Origin: an uncultured Variovorax sp.
Lineage (GTDB): Bacteria > Pseudomonadota > Gammaproteobacteria > Burkholderiales > Burkholderiaceae_C
NCBI GenBank assembly: GCA_903872875.1
Contig: CAIQMJ010000560.1
Coordinates: 1-6,733, forward strand
Length of the DNA stretch: 6,733 bases
Direction of reading: 5' to 3'
Position numbers and translations under genes: made by a program. Under the pieces are notes generated by a model that was not told the origin of the DNA, did not search any database, and saw nothing but the letters and a program-made list of their open reading frames with translations. Positions 1 through 5,960 of this stretch are shown in pieces; positions within the stretch are counted from its first letter, which is position 1; each line of letters opens with the position of its first letter.

Positions 1-24
1 AACTCAACATCAAATCATATATCT

Positions 25-1014
25 ATGAAAATCATTGAAACTAATGCACTTACCCGGCGGTTCGGCGACCTGGTGGCCTGCGACAGCCTTTCCATCTCCG
101 TGGAAGAGGGTGAAATCTTCGGCCTGCTGGGCCCGAACGGTGCCGGCAAGACGACGCTGCTGAAGCTGATCCTGGGCGGGCTCGAGCCCGACAGCGGCAA
201 GGTACGTCGCGGCGCCAACCTCGAGATCGCGTACTTCGACCAGATGCGCGAGGCCATCGACCTCGACGCCACACTCGAGGATTTCATCAGCCCCGGCAGC
301 GAGTGGATCGAGATCGGCAAGCAGCGCAAGCACGTCAAGAGCTACCTGACCGACTTCCTGTTCTCACCCGCGCGCGCCAATTCGCCGGTGCGTTCGCTGA
401 GCGGCGGCGAGCGCAACCGGCTGCTGCTGGCGCGCCTGTTCGCGCGGCCGGCCAACGTGCTGGTGCTCGACGAACCGACCAACGACCTCGACATCGACAC
501 GCTCGAGCTGCTGGAGGATCTGCTGCAGAACTACGACGGCACCGTGTTCCTCGTGAGCCACGACCGTACCTTCATGGACAACGTCGTCACCAGCACGATC
601 GCGTTCGAAGGCGACGGCCGCTGGCGTGAATATGAAGGCAGCGTGACCGACTGGCTGATCCAGTCGAAGCGCGCCCGCGAGATCGCCGCGCAGCGCGCAG
701 CGTCCGTGCCTGCCGGCAGCCCGACACCGGCGCGCGTGGCTGCGGCGCCGCCCCCCCCCGCGCCCGCAGCACCGGCTGCCTCCCGCAAGAAGCTGAGCTA
801 CAAGGAGCAGCGCGAACTTGAGGCGCTTCCTGGCCAGATCGCGGCGCTGGAAGAGGAACAGAAGGAGATCACCGCAACACTGGAGAGCGGTGGCGGCGCC
901 CTCTACGCAACCGATGCGGCGAAAGCGACCCAGCTGAGTCAGCGGCACGCCGAGATCGACGAAGCACTGCTTGCCGCGCTGGAGCGCTGGGAAGCGCTCG
1001 GCGCTGCCGGCTAG
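25..1014 (+). CDS. uup: Uup-type ABC-F ATPase, C-terminal half, with an apparently foreign N-terminus
   Basis: The 329-residue product holds one ATP-binding cassette: Walker A GPNGAGKTT at 36-44, ABC-F-like YFDQ at 70-73, signature LSGGE at 125-129, Walker B VLVLDEP at 145-151 and switch SHD at 178-180. An Ala/Pro-rich linker follows (about 225-254), then a charged coiled coil (255-325, starting KKLSYKEQRE) typical of the Uup C-terminal domain. Uup proteins are soluble, ribosome- or DNA-associated ATPases of about 600-640 residues with two cassettes; this one lacks the first cassette and the inter-cassette linker. Residues 1-32 (ALTRRFGDLVA, VEEGEIFGLLG) match the style of ABC-2 drug-exporter ATPases, not ABC-F. 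No Shine-Dalgarno precedes the ATG, and the frame stays open to the window edge, so the start is uncertain. Residues from about 36 onward are confidently Uup; the whole ORF as a natural gene is doubtful. Confidence 0.72.
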   Translation: MKIIETNALTRRFGDLVACDSLSISVEEGEIFGLLGPNGAGKTTLLKLILGGLEPDSGKVRRGANLEIAYFDQMREAIDLDATLEDFISPGSEWIEIGKQRKHVKSYLTDFLFSPARANSPVRSLSGGERNRLLLARLFARPANVLVLDEPTNDLDIDTLELLEDLLQNYDGTVFLVSHDRTFMDNVVTSTIAFEGDGRWREYEGSVTDWLIQSKRAREIAAQRAASVPAGSPTPARVAAAPPPPAPAAPAASRKKLSYKEQRELEALPGQIAALEEEQKEITATLESGGGALYATDAAKATQLSQRHAEIDEALLAALERWEALGAAG

Positions 1015-1016
1015 TC

Positions 1017-1071
1017 GCCGCTGCGGGCTTGTCCGACGCGGCGCCGCCGCCCGCCCAGCTATACCAGCGGC
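1017..1071 (+). terminator. Possible hairpin after the ABC-F gene
   Basis: Two nested complementary pairs lie just after the stop codon. GCCGCTG at 1017-1023 pairs with CAGCGGC at 1065-1071. GCGGGC, which shares base 1023, pairs with GCCCGC at 1049-1054. A bulge of about 10 nt separates them on the 3' side, and the weakly T-rich TTCTTGGTT follows. This could be an imperfect terminator or simply GC-rich folding; there is no clean U tract. It lies upstream of the next gene's ribosome binding site. Confidence 0.22.
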
Positions 1072-1093
1072 TTCTTGGTTCCAGGATTGCCGA

Positions 1094-2854
1094 ATGCCGC
1101 TTCTTCCCGCCCTTTGGCATCGTCTTGCCTCGTTGAGACACTGCTGTGCATTGCTGCTGGTCACGGTATTCATGGCGGGCTGCGCGCAATTGCCGACCGA
1201 TGTCCAACGACCGGTGTCGACCGCGTTGGCGAATCCTGCGGACACAACGCTCGGCCAATTGATCAAGCAACGCCGTGAAGCGGCGAAGGCACGCTTCGAA
1301 TCGGGCTTCATCCTGCTGGCTGGCCCGCCTGCGGCGTACGGAAGCCGCCTGGCGCTGGTCGAGGCCGCACAGAAGACGCTCGATCTCCAGTACTACGCGA
1401 TCCACGCCGATGCCAGCACAGGACGGTTGCTGCGCAGCGTGGTGAAGGCAGCCCACCGCGGCGTGCACGTGCGCGTCCTGCTCGACGACTTCCATAGCAC
1501 CGGGCGCAATGCGCTCGTGATGGCGCTGGCCTCCGAGCCCAACATCGAGATGCGGATGTTCAATCCGGTGGCGGGCGCGCGCAACACGGTCGGCCGCATG
1601 TTCAATTCGATCGGCGATTTCTCTCGCGTGCAGCAACGCATGCACAACAAGCTCTTCATCGCCGACAACGCGATGGCCGTCACGGGCGGGCGTAACCTGG
1701 GCGACGCCTATTTCGGCATTGCCACGACCGGCAACTTCATCGATCTCGACGTGCTCGCGGCAGGACCGGTCGTACAGGACCTCTCGCACAGCTTCGACAG
1801 CTACTGGAACAACGAGCGCGCCTATCCGGTGCAATCGCTGATCAGTCCGGACGAGCTGGCGGACCTGCGCAAGAAGGCGCTTGCAGCCGAAACCCAGGAC
1901 AACGACCGCAGCGCAAGCAGCGCGCCCACGCCGCCCGACGGCGAACCCCGTCCGGACGATGCAGGCCCGACCGAGGCGCAACGCGCCAAGGTGTGGGACG
2001 AGAAACCGTTGGATCTGCGCACCGCCGACTTCGTGTGGGCGCCGGCCATCATGCTGGCCGACAAGCCAGCCAAGATCCCGGCAGAGCCATCGAACGCCGC
2101 CGACCCTGGCGAGGCGCGCGATCCCGGCATGATCGTCTCGCAGCCCCGCGAGCAATCGGGCGGCGCCGCGCCGCGCGTCGCGTCGCTCGAAGCGGCCTCG
2201 GACGGCGCAGCGGGCAGCGAAACGGTGGTCGAAGGCCTGCTCCAGCTGATCGGCCAGGCGCGGAAAGACCTGCTCATCATCTCGCCCTACTTCGTGCCCG
2301 GCCCGGACATGACGCATGCCTTCGCGGCCGCACGAGCGCGTGGCGTTCGCGTGCGTGTGCTCACCAACTCGCTGGCGTCGAACGACGCGCCGGTGGCTCA
2401 CGTGGGCTATGCGCGCCACCGGGAAGAATTGCTCGGCATGGGTGTGGAACTCTATGAACTGCGCAGCGAACAGGCCGGCCTGGGCAGCGCCTTCGGCTCC
2501 TCGGGCGCCAGCGTGACAGGTGAGTCGCGCGCCATGCTTCACTCCAAGGTGCTGGTGATGGACGGCCGCCTGCTGGTCGTCGGATCGATGAACCTCGACC
2601 TGCGCTCGCAGTTGCAGAACACCGAGATCGCGCTGCTCATCAACAGCCGCGCCCTGTCGGACGCCGCGACCGCGCAGATCGAGCACGCACTGAACAAGGG
2701 CGCATGGCATGTCGAGCTGGTCGATGGCCAACTGCACTGGCATGCACCCGAAGGCAGCGGCCTGCAGGACACGACGACCGAGCCCGACGCCAGCGCCAGT
2801 CTGCGCCTGCTGCTGAAGCTGATCGGCCCGTTCGCGCCGGACGAGCTGCTCTGA
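1094..2854 (+). CDS. Phospholipase D / cardiolipin synthase-family lipoprotein
   Basis: This 586-residue protein belongs to the phospholipase D superfamily, whose members hydrolyse or transfer phosphatidyl groups; ClsC-like cardiolipin synthases are the nearest well-known relatives. It has both HKD motifs: H184-x-K186-x4-D191, followed by GGRNLGD, and H483-x-K485-x4-D490, followed by GSMN. The N-terminus is a lipoprotein signal: Arg/His, a hydrophobic stretch (17-28), then lipobox MAGC with Cys30. Ala at +2 gives no inner-membrane retention signal, so an outer-membrane periplasmic anchor is inferred. I chose ATG 1094 over the in-frame ATG at 971 because it places the signal peptide at the terminus, has AGGA 7 nt upstream (1083-1086), and avoids overlap with the preceding gene. 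A low-complexity Pro/Ala/Asp-rich insert (about 266-296 and 330-376) separates the catalytic halves. Substrate is unknown; the family assignment is secure. Confidence 0.9.
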   Translation: MPLLPALWHRLASLRHCCALLLVTVFMAGCAQLPTDVQRPVSTALANPADTTLGQLIKQRREAAKARFESGFILLAGPPAAYGSRLALVEAAQKTLDLQYYAIHADASTGRLLRSVVKAAHRGVHVRVLLDDFHSTGRNALVMALASEPNIEMRMFNPVAGARNTVGRMFNSIGDFSRVQQRMHNKLFIADNAMAVTGGRNLGDAYFGIATTGNFIDLDVLAAGPVVQDLSHSFDSYWNNERAYPVQSLISPDELADLRKKALAAETQDNDRSASSAPTPPDGEPRPDDAGPTEAQRAKVWDEKPLDLRTADFVWAPAIMLADKPAKIPAEPSNAADPGEARDPGMIVSQPREQSGGAAPRVASLEAASDGAAGSETVVEGLLQLIGQARKDLLIISPYFVPGPDMTHAFAAARARGVRVRVLTNSLASNDAPVAHVGYARHREELLGMGVELYELRSEQAGLGSAFGSSGASVTGESRAMLHSKVLVMDGRLLVVGSMNLDLRSQLQNTEIALLINSRALSDAATAQIEHALNKGAWHVELVDGQLHWHAPEGSGLQDTTTEPDASASLRLLLKLIGPFAPDELL

Positions 2855-2873
2855 CCCGGTGCAAAGACACCGT
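2853..2873. terminator. Small hairpin between convergent genes, possible bidirectional terminator
   Basis: The 21-bp gap between the phospholipase D gene and the convergent regulator contains CGGTG (2857-2861) and CACCG (2868-2872) around a 6-nt loop. The stem extends to GAC/GTC (2853-2855 with 2871-2873) if a CC bulge is allowed and the C-G pair is re-registered. There is no U tract on either strand. Placement suits a shared terminator, but the stem is short. Confidence 0.25.
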
Positions 2874-2875
2874 CC

Positions 2876-4291
2876 TCAGCCGCGCACGCGTGCGAACACC
2901 TTCCAGAACGCGGCGTCCTGCGTCGTTGCGAAGTTGATGCGCATCAGCGTGCTGGGCGGCCGGCGCGCATGGAACAGCGAGCCCGGCGCAAGCAGGTAGC
3001 CTTCGTCGAGCATGCGCTGGGTCAGCGCATCGGTATCGACGCCGGTCTCGACCCAGCCGAACAGCCCCGCAGGTTCGGTCGCAAAGCTGCAGCCGTGCGC
3101 CAGCGCGAGCTTCACGGTCCGTGCGCGTGCGCCGTCCAGCCGCAGCCGCACCCGCTCCGCATGGCGCCGCAACTGCCCCTGGTCGATGCAGGCCGAGAGC
3201 GCCCGCTCGAACAGCGCCGGTGTGGTGAGTGTCGACAGCAGCTTGGTTTCCATCAGCCGCCCGAACAGCGCCGGCTTGGCGGCCAGGAAGCCGATACGCC
3301 AATTGGGCGCGAGGATCTTGGCGAACCCGCTCACATAGATGGTGCGCTGCAATCCGTCGAGTGCGCTGAGCCGCGTGGCGTGTTCGGGCGCCAGATGGCT
3401 GTAGGTGTCGTCCTCGACGATGTGGAAGTCGTGCTGGTTGGCCAGCTGCAGCACACGGTGCGCGCTGCCGGGCGTCAGGCTGTAGCCGGTCGGGTTGTGC
3501 AGCACGCTCACGCTCACGAAGAGCTTCGGCTGGTGCGCGGCGCAGTACTGCGCCATCACCTCCAGGTCGGGTCCGTCGGCGCGCCGCGGTACCGGCAGGA
3601 TGCGCATGCCGAGCGCCTCGAGCCGTGCGAATTCGATCGCCCAGCCCGGCTCCTCGACCATCACCGGATCGCCGGCCCGCAGCAAGGTGCGGCTCACGAT
3701 GTCGAGCGCGTGGGTCGCGCCGATGGTCGTGAGGATCTGTTCCGGCGGCGCCGGCACGTTGATGCCGGCCAGCTTCTGCGACAGGCTGCGGCGCAGCGCG
3801 CTGTCGCCGGCCGGCTCGCCGTATTGCAGTGACAGCTCCTGCAGCGCGCGGGTACCGGTCAGCCGGCGCAACGCGGTCGGCATGAAGGTCGAATCCATCC
3901 AGTCGGGCGGGAAGACGCCCATGCCGGGTTGCGACTTGTCGCTCTGGCGATGGAACATGCCGCGGATCAGCGAACTGGCATCGGCCGGCAGCGCGTTCGA
4001 CACCATCGGTACAGCCGGCGCATCGGCGGCGCCAGCGGTGGCACGCCCGATATCGCCATGCGCCGCATCCCGCACGAAGAAGCCGCGCTGGCGCCGCGCC
4101 TCGATCAACCCCTGCGCGAGCAATTGGTCGTATGCGGCCACCACGGTGTGCGGGCTCACGCCCTGCAGGCGCGCACATTCGCGCACCGACGGCAGCCGCG
4201 CACCCGGCGCCAGCAACCGGTCGCGGATGCGTTCCGCGAAGCGTGCGGCGAGCTGTTCCGTCAGGGATTGGGTCGCGGTGCGCGTGAGCAT
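2876..4291 (-). CDS. MocR-family (GntR/aminotransferase-like) transcriptional regulator
   Basis: This 471-residue protein has the MocR layout. A GntR-type winged helix-turn-helix (about 8-74, with RLPSVRECARLQGVSPHTVV) is joined by a linker to a fold-type I aminotransferase-like domain (about 125-471). PLP-site residues are intact: NPTG at 266-269, EDDTY at 293-297, Schiff-base Lys325 in SGFAKILAP, and Arg451 in MRINFA. MocR regulators usually bind PLP and sense it, or its adduct with an amino acid, and often control a divergent gene. Here the divergent neighbours are two exporters and an aminotransferase, so control of that operon and of its own gene is inferred. ATG 4291 is the only plausible start: no ATG, GTG or TTG lies between it and the upstream in-frame stop (4343-4345). 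No clear Shine-Dalgarno precedes it. Ligand and mode of action (activator or repressor) cannot be read from the sequence. Confidence 0.93.
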   Translation of the reverse strand: MLTRTATQSLTEQLAARFAERIRDRLLAPGARLPSVRECARLQGVSPHTVVAAYDQLLAQGLIEARRQRGFFVRDAAHGDIGRATAGAADAPAVPMVSNALPADASSLIRGMFHRQSDKSQPGMGVFPPDWMDSTFMPTALRRLTGTRALQELSLQYGEPAGDSALRRSLSQKLAGINVPAPPEQILTTIGATHALDIVSRTLLRAGDPVMVEEPGWAIEFARLEALGMRILPVPRRADGPDLEVMAQYCAAHQPKLFVSVSVLHNPTGYSLTPGSAHRVLQLANQHDFHIVEDDTYSHLAPEHATRLSALDGLQRTIYVSGFAKILAPNWRIGFLAAKPALFGRLMETKLLSTLTTPALFERALSACIDQGQLRRHAERVRLRLDGARARTVKLALAHGCSFATEPAGLFGWVETGVDTDALTQRMLDEGYLLAPGSLFHARRPPSTLMRINFATTQDAAFWKVFARVRG

Positions 4292-4312
4292 TGGGGCGTC
4301 TGTGTCGAAAGC

Positions 4313-4370
4313 GTGACCGATACAGAATTCTCGATTGTTTGACTATCTGTATTGGTACTGTAATGGTCAC
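4313..4370. promoter_or_regulatory. Putative MocR operator: three CTGTAWYGG-like half-sites
   Basis: The divergent intergenic region has CTGTATCGG on the minus strand (4325 to 4317), CTGTATTGG on the plus strand (4347-4355) and CTGTAATGG on the plus strand (4358-4366). The last two start exactly 11 bp apart, about one helical turn. The outer copies extend into a longer inverted repeat: GTGACCGATACAG (4313-4325) against the complement of CTGTAATGGTCAC (4358-4370), 11 of 13 bases matching. Paired direct sites, sometimes with an inverted copy, fit how dimeric MocR proteins such as GabR bind. That the neighbouring regulator binds here is inference. Confidence 0.6.
4339..4366 (+). promoter_or_regulatory. 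Possible sigma-70 promoter of the LysE-EamA-aminotransferase operon
   Basis: TTGACT (4339-4344) is a good -35 match. A weak -10, TAATGG (4361-4366), lies 16 bp downstream; the overlapping TGTAAT (4359-4364) would be only 14 bp away. This would start transcription about 15-20 nt before the LysE ATG. Both plus-strand half-sites of the putative operator fall between or over these elements, so a bound regulator could block or reshape polymerase contact. TTTAAA at 4375-4380 is an alternative -10. Confidence 0.3.
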
Positions 4371-4389
4371 AGAGTTTAAAGTGTGTCCC

Positions 4390-4989
4390 ATGGACTGGCA
4401 AGATTTCACCGCCCTGCTGGTGTTGGCCACGGCGATGAGCTTCTCTCCCGGACCCAACACGACGCTGTCGACCGCGCTCGCGGCCAACGGCGGATTGCGC
4501 CGCGCAATGCGCTTCGTGTTCGCCGTGCCGATCGGCTGGACGATCCTGCTGGCGCTCAGTGCCGGCGGCATCGGCGCGTTGGTGGTCGCCGCACCGGCCC
4601 TGCGACTGGCCATCAAGGCGCTCGGCATCGTCTACCTCCTGTATCTCGCGTTCAAGCTCAGCGGCAGCGCGACGCTCGGCCGCGCGAACGACGCGCAACT
4701 GGACGTCGGCTTCGGCCAGGGCGTGATGCTGCAGTTCCTCAACATCAAGGCCTGGCTGCTGGCGCTGACGCTGGTGGCCGGCTGGATCGCCGGCCATGCC
4801 GACGCGCTGCACCGCTTCGGCGTGGTCGCGCCGGTGATGCTCGTGTTCGCCTTCGCCAGCAATTTCGCCTACGCACTGGTCGGCGCGCTGCTGCGCCAGT
4901 GGCTCTCCCACGGGTCGCGTCTGCTCTGGTTCAATCGCGCAATGGCCACCGTGCTGGTGCTCACTGCGGGCTGGATGGTGACGGTGTGA
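4390..4989 (+). CDS. LysE/RhtB-family amino-acid exporter
   Basis: This 199-residue hydrophobic protein is of normal length for LysE/RhtB exporters, inner-membrane proteins that expel amino acids using the proton gradient. The family's N-terminal signature is present (SFSPGPNTTLSTALAANGG, residues 17-35), as is the mid-protein motif FLNIKAWLLAL (116-126), the equivalent of the usual FLNPKAWLFA. About six membrane segments are visible (roughly 6-26, 40-63, 66-90, 111-133, 143-168, 180-198). I chose ATG 4390 because the family signature then starts at the usual distance. The in-frame ATG at 4363 lies inside the operator and promoter and has no Shine-Dalgarno; the one at 4291 reads across the regulatory region. 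The ribosome site before 4390 is itself weak. It is the first gene of the run divergent from the MocR regulator. Substrate is unknown. Confidence 0.9.
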   Translation: MDWQDFTALLVLATAMSFSPGPNTTLSTALAANGGLRRAMRFVFAVPIGWTILLALSAGGIGALVVAAPALRLAIKALGIVYLLYLAFKLSGSATLGRANDAQLDVGFGQGVMLQFLNIKAWLLALTLVAGWIAGHADALHRFGVVAPVMLVFAFASNFAYALVGALLRQWLSHGSRLLWFNRAMATVLVLTAGWMVTV

Positions 4990-5924
4990 AGCTGCGCGAC
5001 GAAACCCTGGGCCTCTGGCTTGGCCTGCTCGGCGTGGCGTTCTTCGCCATCACGCTGCCGATGACCCGGCTCGCCACCGGCACGCAGGCCGCGCCGCAAC
5101 TGTCGCCCTGGTTCGTCACGCTAGGCCGGGCCGCGCTGGCCGGCTTGCTGTCCGTCGTGTTCCTGCTGGTCACGCGCTCGCCGCGGCCGCAGCGCCACCA
5201 GTGGAAGCCGCTCGGCATGGCGGTGCTGGGCAACGTGGTCGGCTACCCGCTGCTGCTCGGCTATGCGTTGCGCATCGTCAGCTCCGGCCACGCCGCCGTC
5301 GTGACCGCGCTGATGCCGATCGCGACCGCCGCCATCGCGGCCTGGGTGCTGCACCAGCGCGCGCGATTCGGCTTCTGGCTCTGCGCCGTTGCCGGCAGCC
5401 TGCTGGTCGTTGCCTTCTCGGCGCTGCGCGCCACGCGGCACGGCACCGGCCTGGGCTTTGAATGGGCCGATCTGCTGCTCCTCGGTGCGGTCATCGCCGG
5501 CGCGCTCGGCTACGTGTTCGGCGCACAGGTCACGCCGGCGCTCGGCGCCGAGCGCGTGATCTGCTGGGTCTGCGTGATGGCCCTGCCCGTGACGCTGCCC
5601 GCCACGCTGTGCCTGTGGCCGCAGCAGCCGATCGCGCCCTCGGCCTGGGTCGGTTTCACCTACGTCGGCGTGTTCTCGATGTGGATCGGCTTCTTCGCCT
5701 GGTACCGCGGCCTGGCACTCGGCGGCGCGCTGCGCGTGAGCCAGGTCCAGCTGCTTCAACCGTTTCTGTCTATCCTTGCGGCCGTGCCGATGCTCGGCGA
5801 GCCGCTCGATGCCGTCACGCTCGGCTTTGCGGCCGCCGTCGTCGCGACCGTCCTGATGGGCAAACGATTTACTTCCCCGCGCACCGCGAAGACCGGCCTG
5901 TCGCCGACCGCCGCATTGCGCTGA
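4986..5924 (+). CDS. EamA-family (DMT superfamily) transporter
   Basis: This 312-residue protein has two EamA repeats (about 10-145 and 160-292) and about ten membrane segments, the standard layout for drug/metabolite transporters that often export amino acids or related metabolites. The second repeat ends in the typical LQPFLSILAAVPMLGEP stretch (257-273), followed by a last helix and a short basic tail. The start is GTG 4986, overlapping the LysE stop by 4 bp (GTGA), with GGAT at 4973-4976 as a modest ribosome site. The next in-frame ATG (5061, residue 26) would remove most of the first helix. The overlap implies translational coupling with LysE and shared regulation. Upstream in the same frame the reading frame runs open through the LysE gene, but that part is not hydrophobic and is a shadow. 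Substrate is unknown. Confidence 0.9.
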   Translation: MKLRDETLGLWLGLLGVAFFAITLPMTRLATGTQAAPQLSPWFVTLGRAALAGLLSVVFLLVTRSPRPQRHQWKPLGMAVLGNVVGYPLLLGYALRIVSSGHAAVVTALMPIATAAIAAWVLHQRARFGFWLCAVAGSLLVVAFSALRATRHGTGLGFEWADLLLLGAVIAGALGYVFGAQVTPALGAERVICWVCVMALPVTLPATLCLWPQQPIAPSAWVGFTYVGVFSMWIGFFAWYRGLALGGALRVSQVQLLQPFLSILAAVPMLGEPLDAVTLGFAAAVVATVLMGKRFTSPRTAKTGLSPTAALR

Positions 5925-5947
5925 TCCCACTACAACAGACATCTACC

Positions 5948-5956
5948 CAAGGAGAT
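5948..5956 (+). promoter_or_regulatory. Strong Shine-Dalgarno for the aminotransferase
   Basis: AAGGAGAT sits just before the ATG at 5961 and closely matches the anti-Shine-Dalgarno complement. It is the strongest ribosome site in the window and fixes the aminotransferase start. It suggests independent, efficient initiation of this gene on the operon message. Confidence 0.8.
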
Positions 5957-5960
5957 ACCG

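Noticed and set aside
971..1093. Extended N-terminus for the phospholipase D protein from ATG 971
   Set aside because: It overlaps the ABC-F coding end, encodes an Arg-rich leader typical of out-of-frame GC-rich DNA, and would bury the lipoprotein signal peptide.
869..2743. Long minus-strand open frame (about 624 codons) opposite the phospholipase D gene
   Set aside because: The translation is rich in Arg, His, Gln and Ala with no recognisable domain, and lies opposite a well-supported gene. Such frames arise from GC-rich codon use on the other strand.
4363..4389. Alternative LysE start at ATG 4363
   Set aside because: It falls inside a half-site of the putative operator and on the candidate -10, has no Shine-Dalgarno, and adds residues not expected before the family signature.
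2640..4628. Minus-strand open frame of about 662 codons spanning the MocR gene and both neighbours' ends
   Set aside because: It is a shifted frame of the MocR gene with Arg/Ala/Pro-rich translation and no family features. It would also cross the divergent promoter region and overlap three supported genes.
4383..4985. Upstream extension of the EamA frame through the LysE gene
   Set aside because: The extension is Arg/Gly/Pro-rich and not hydrophobic, whereas the LysE frame here has clear exporter motifs. EamA homology begins right after GTG 4986.
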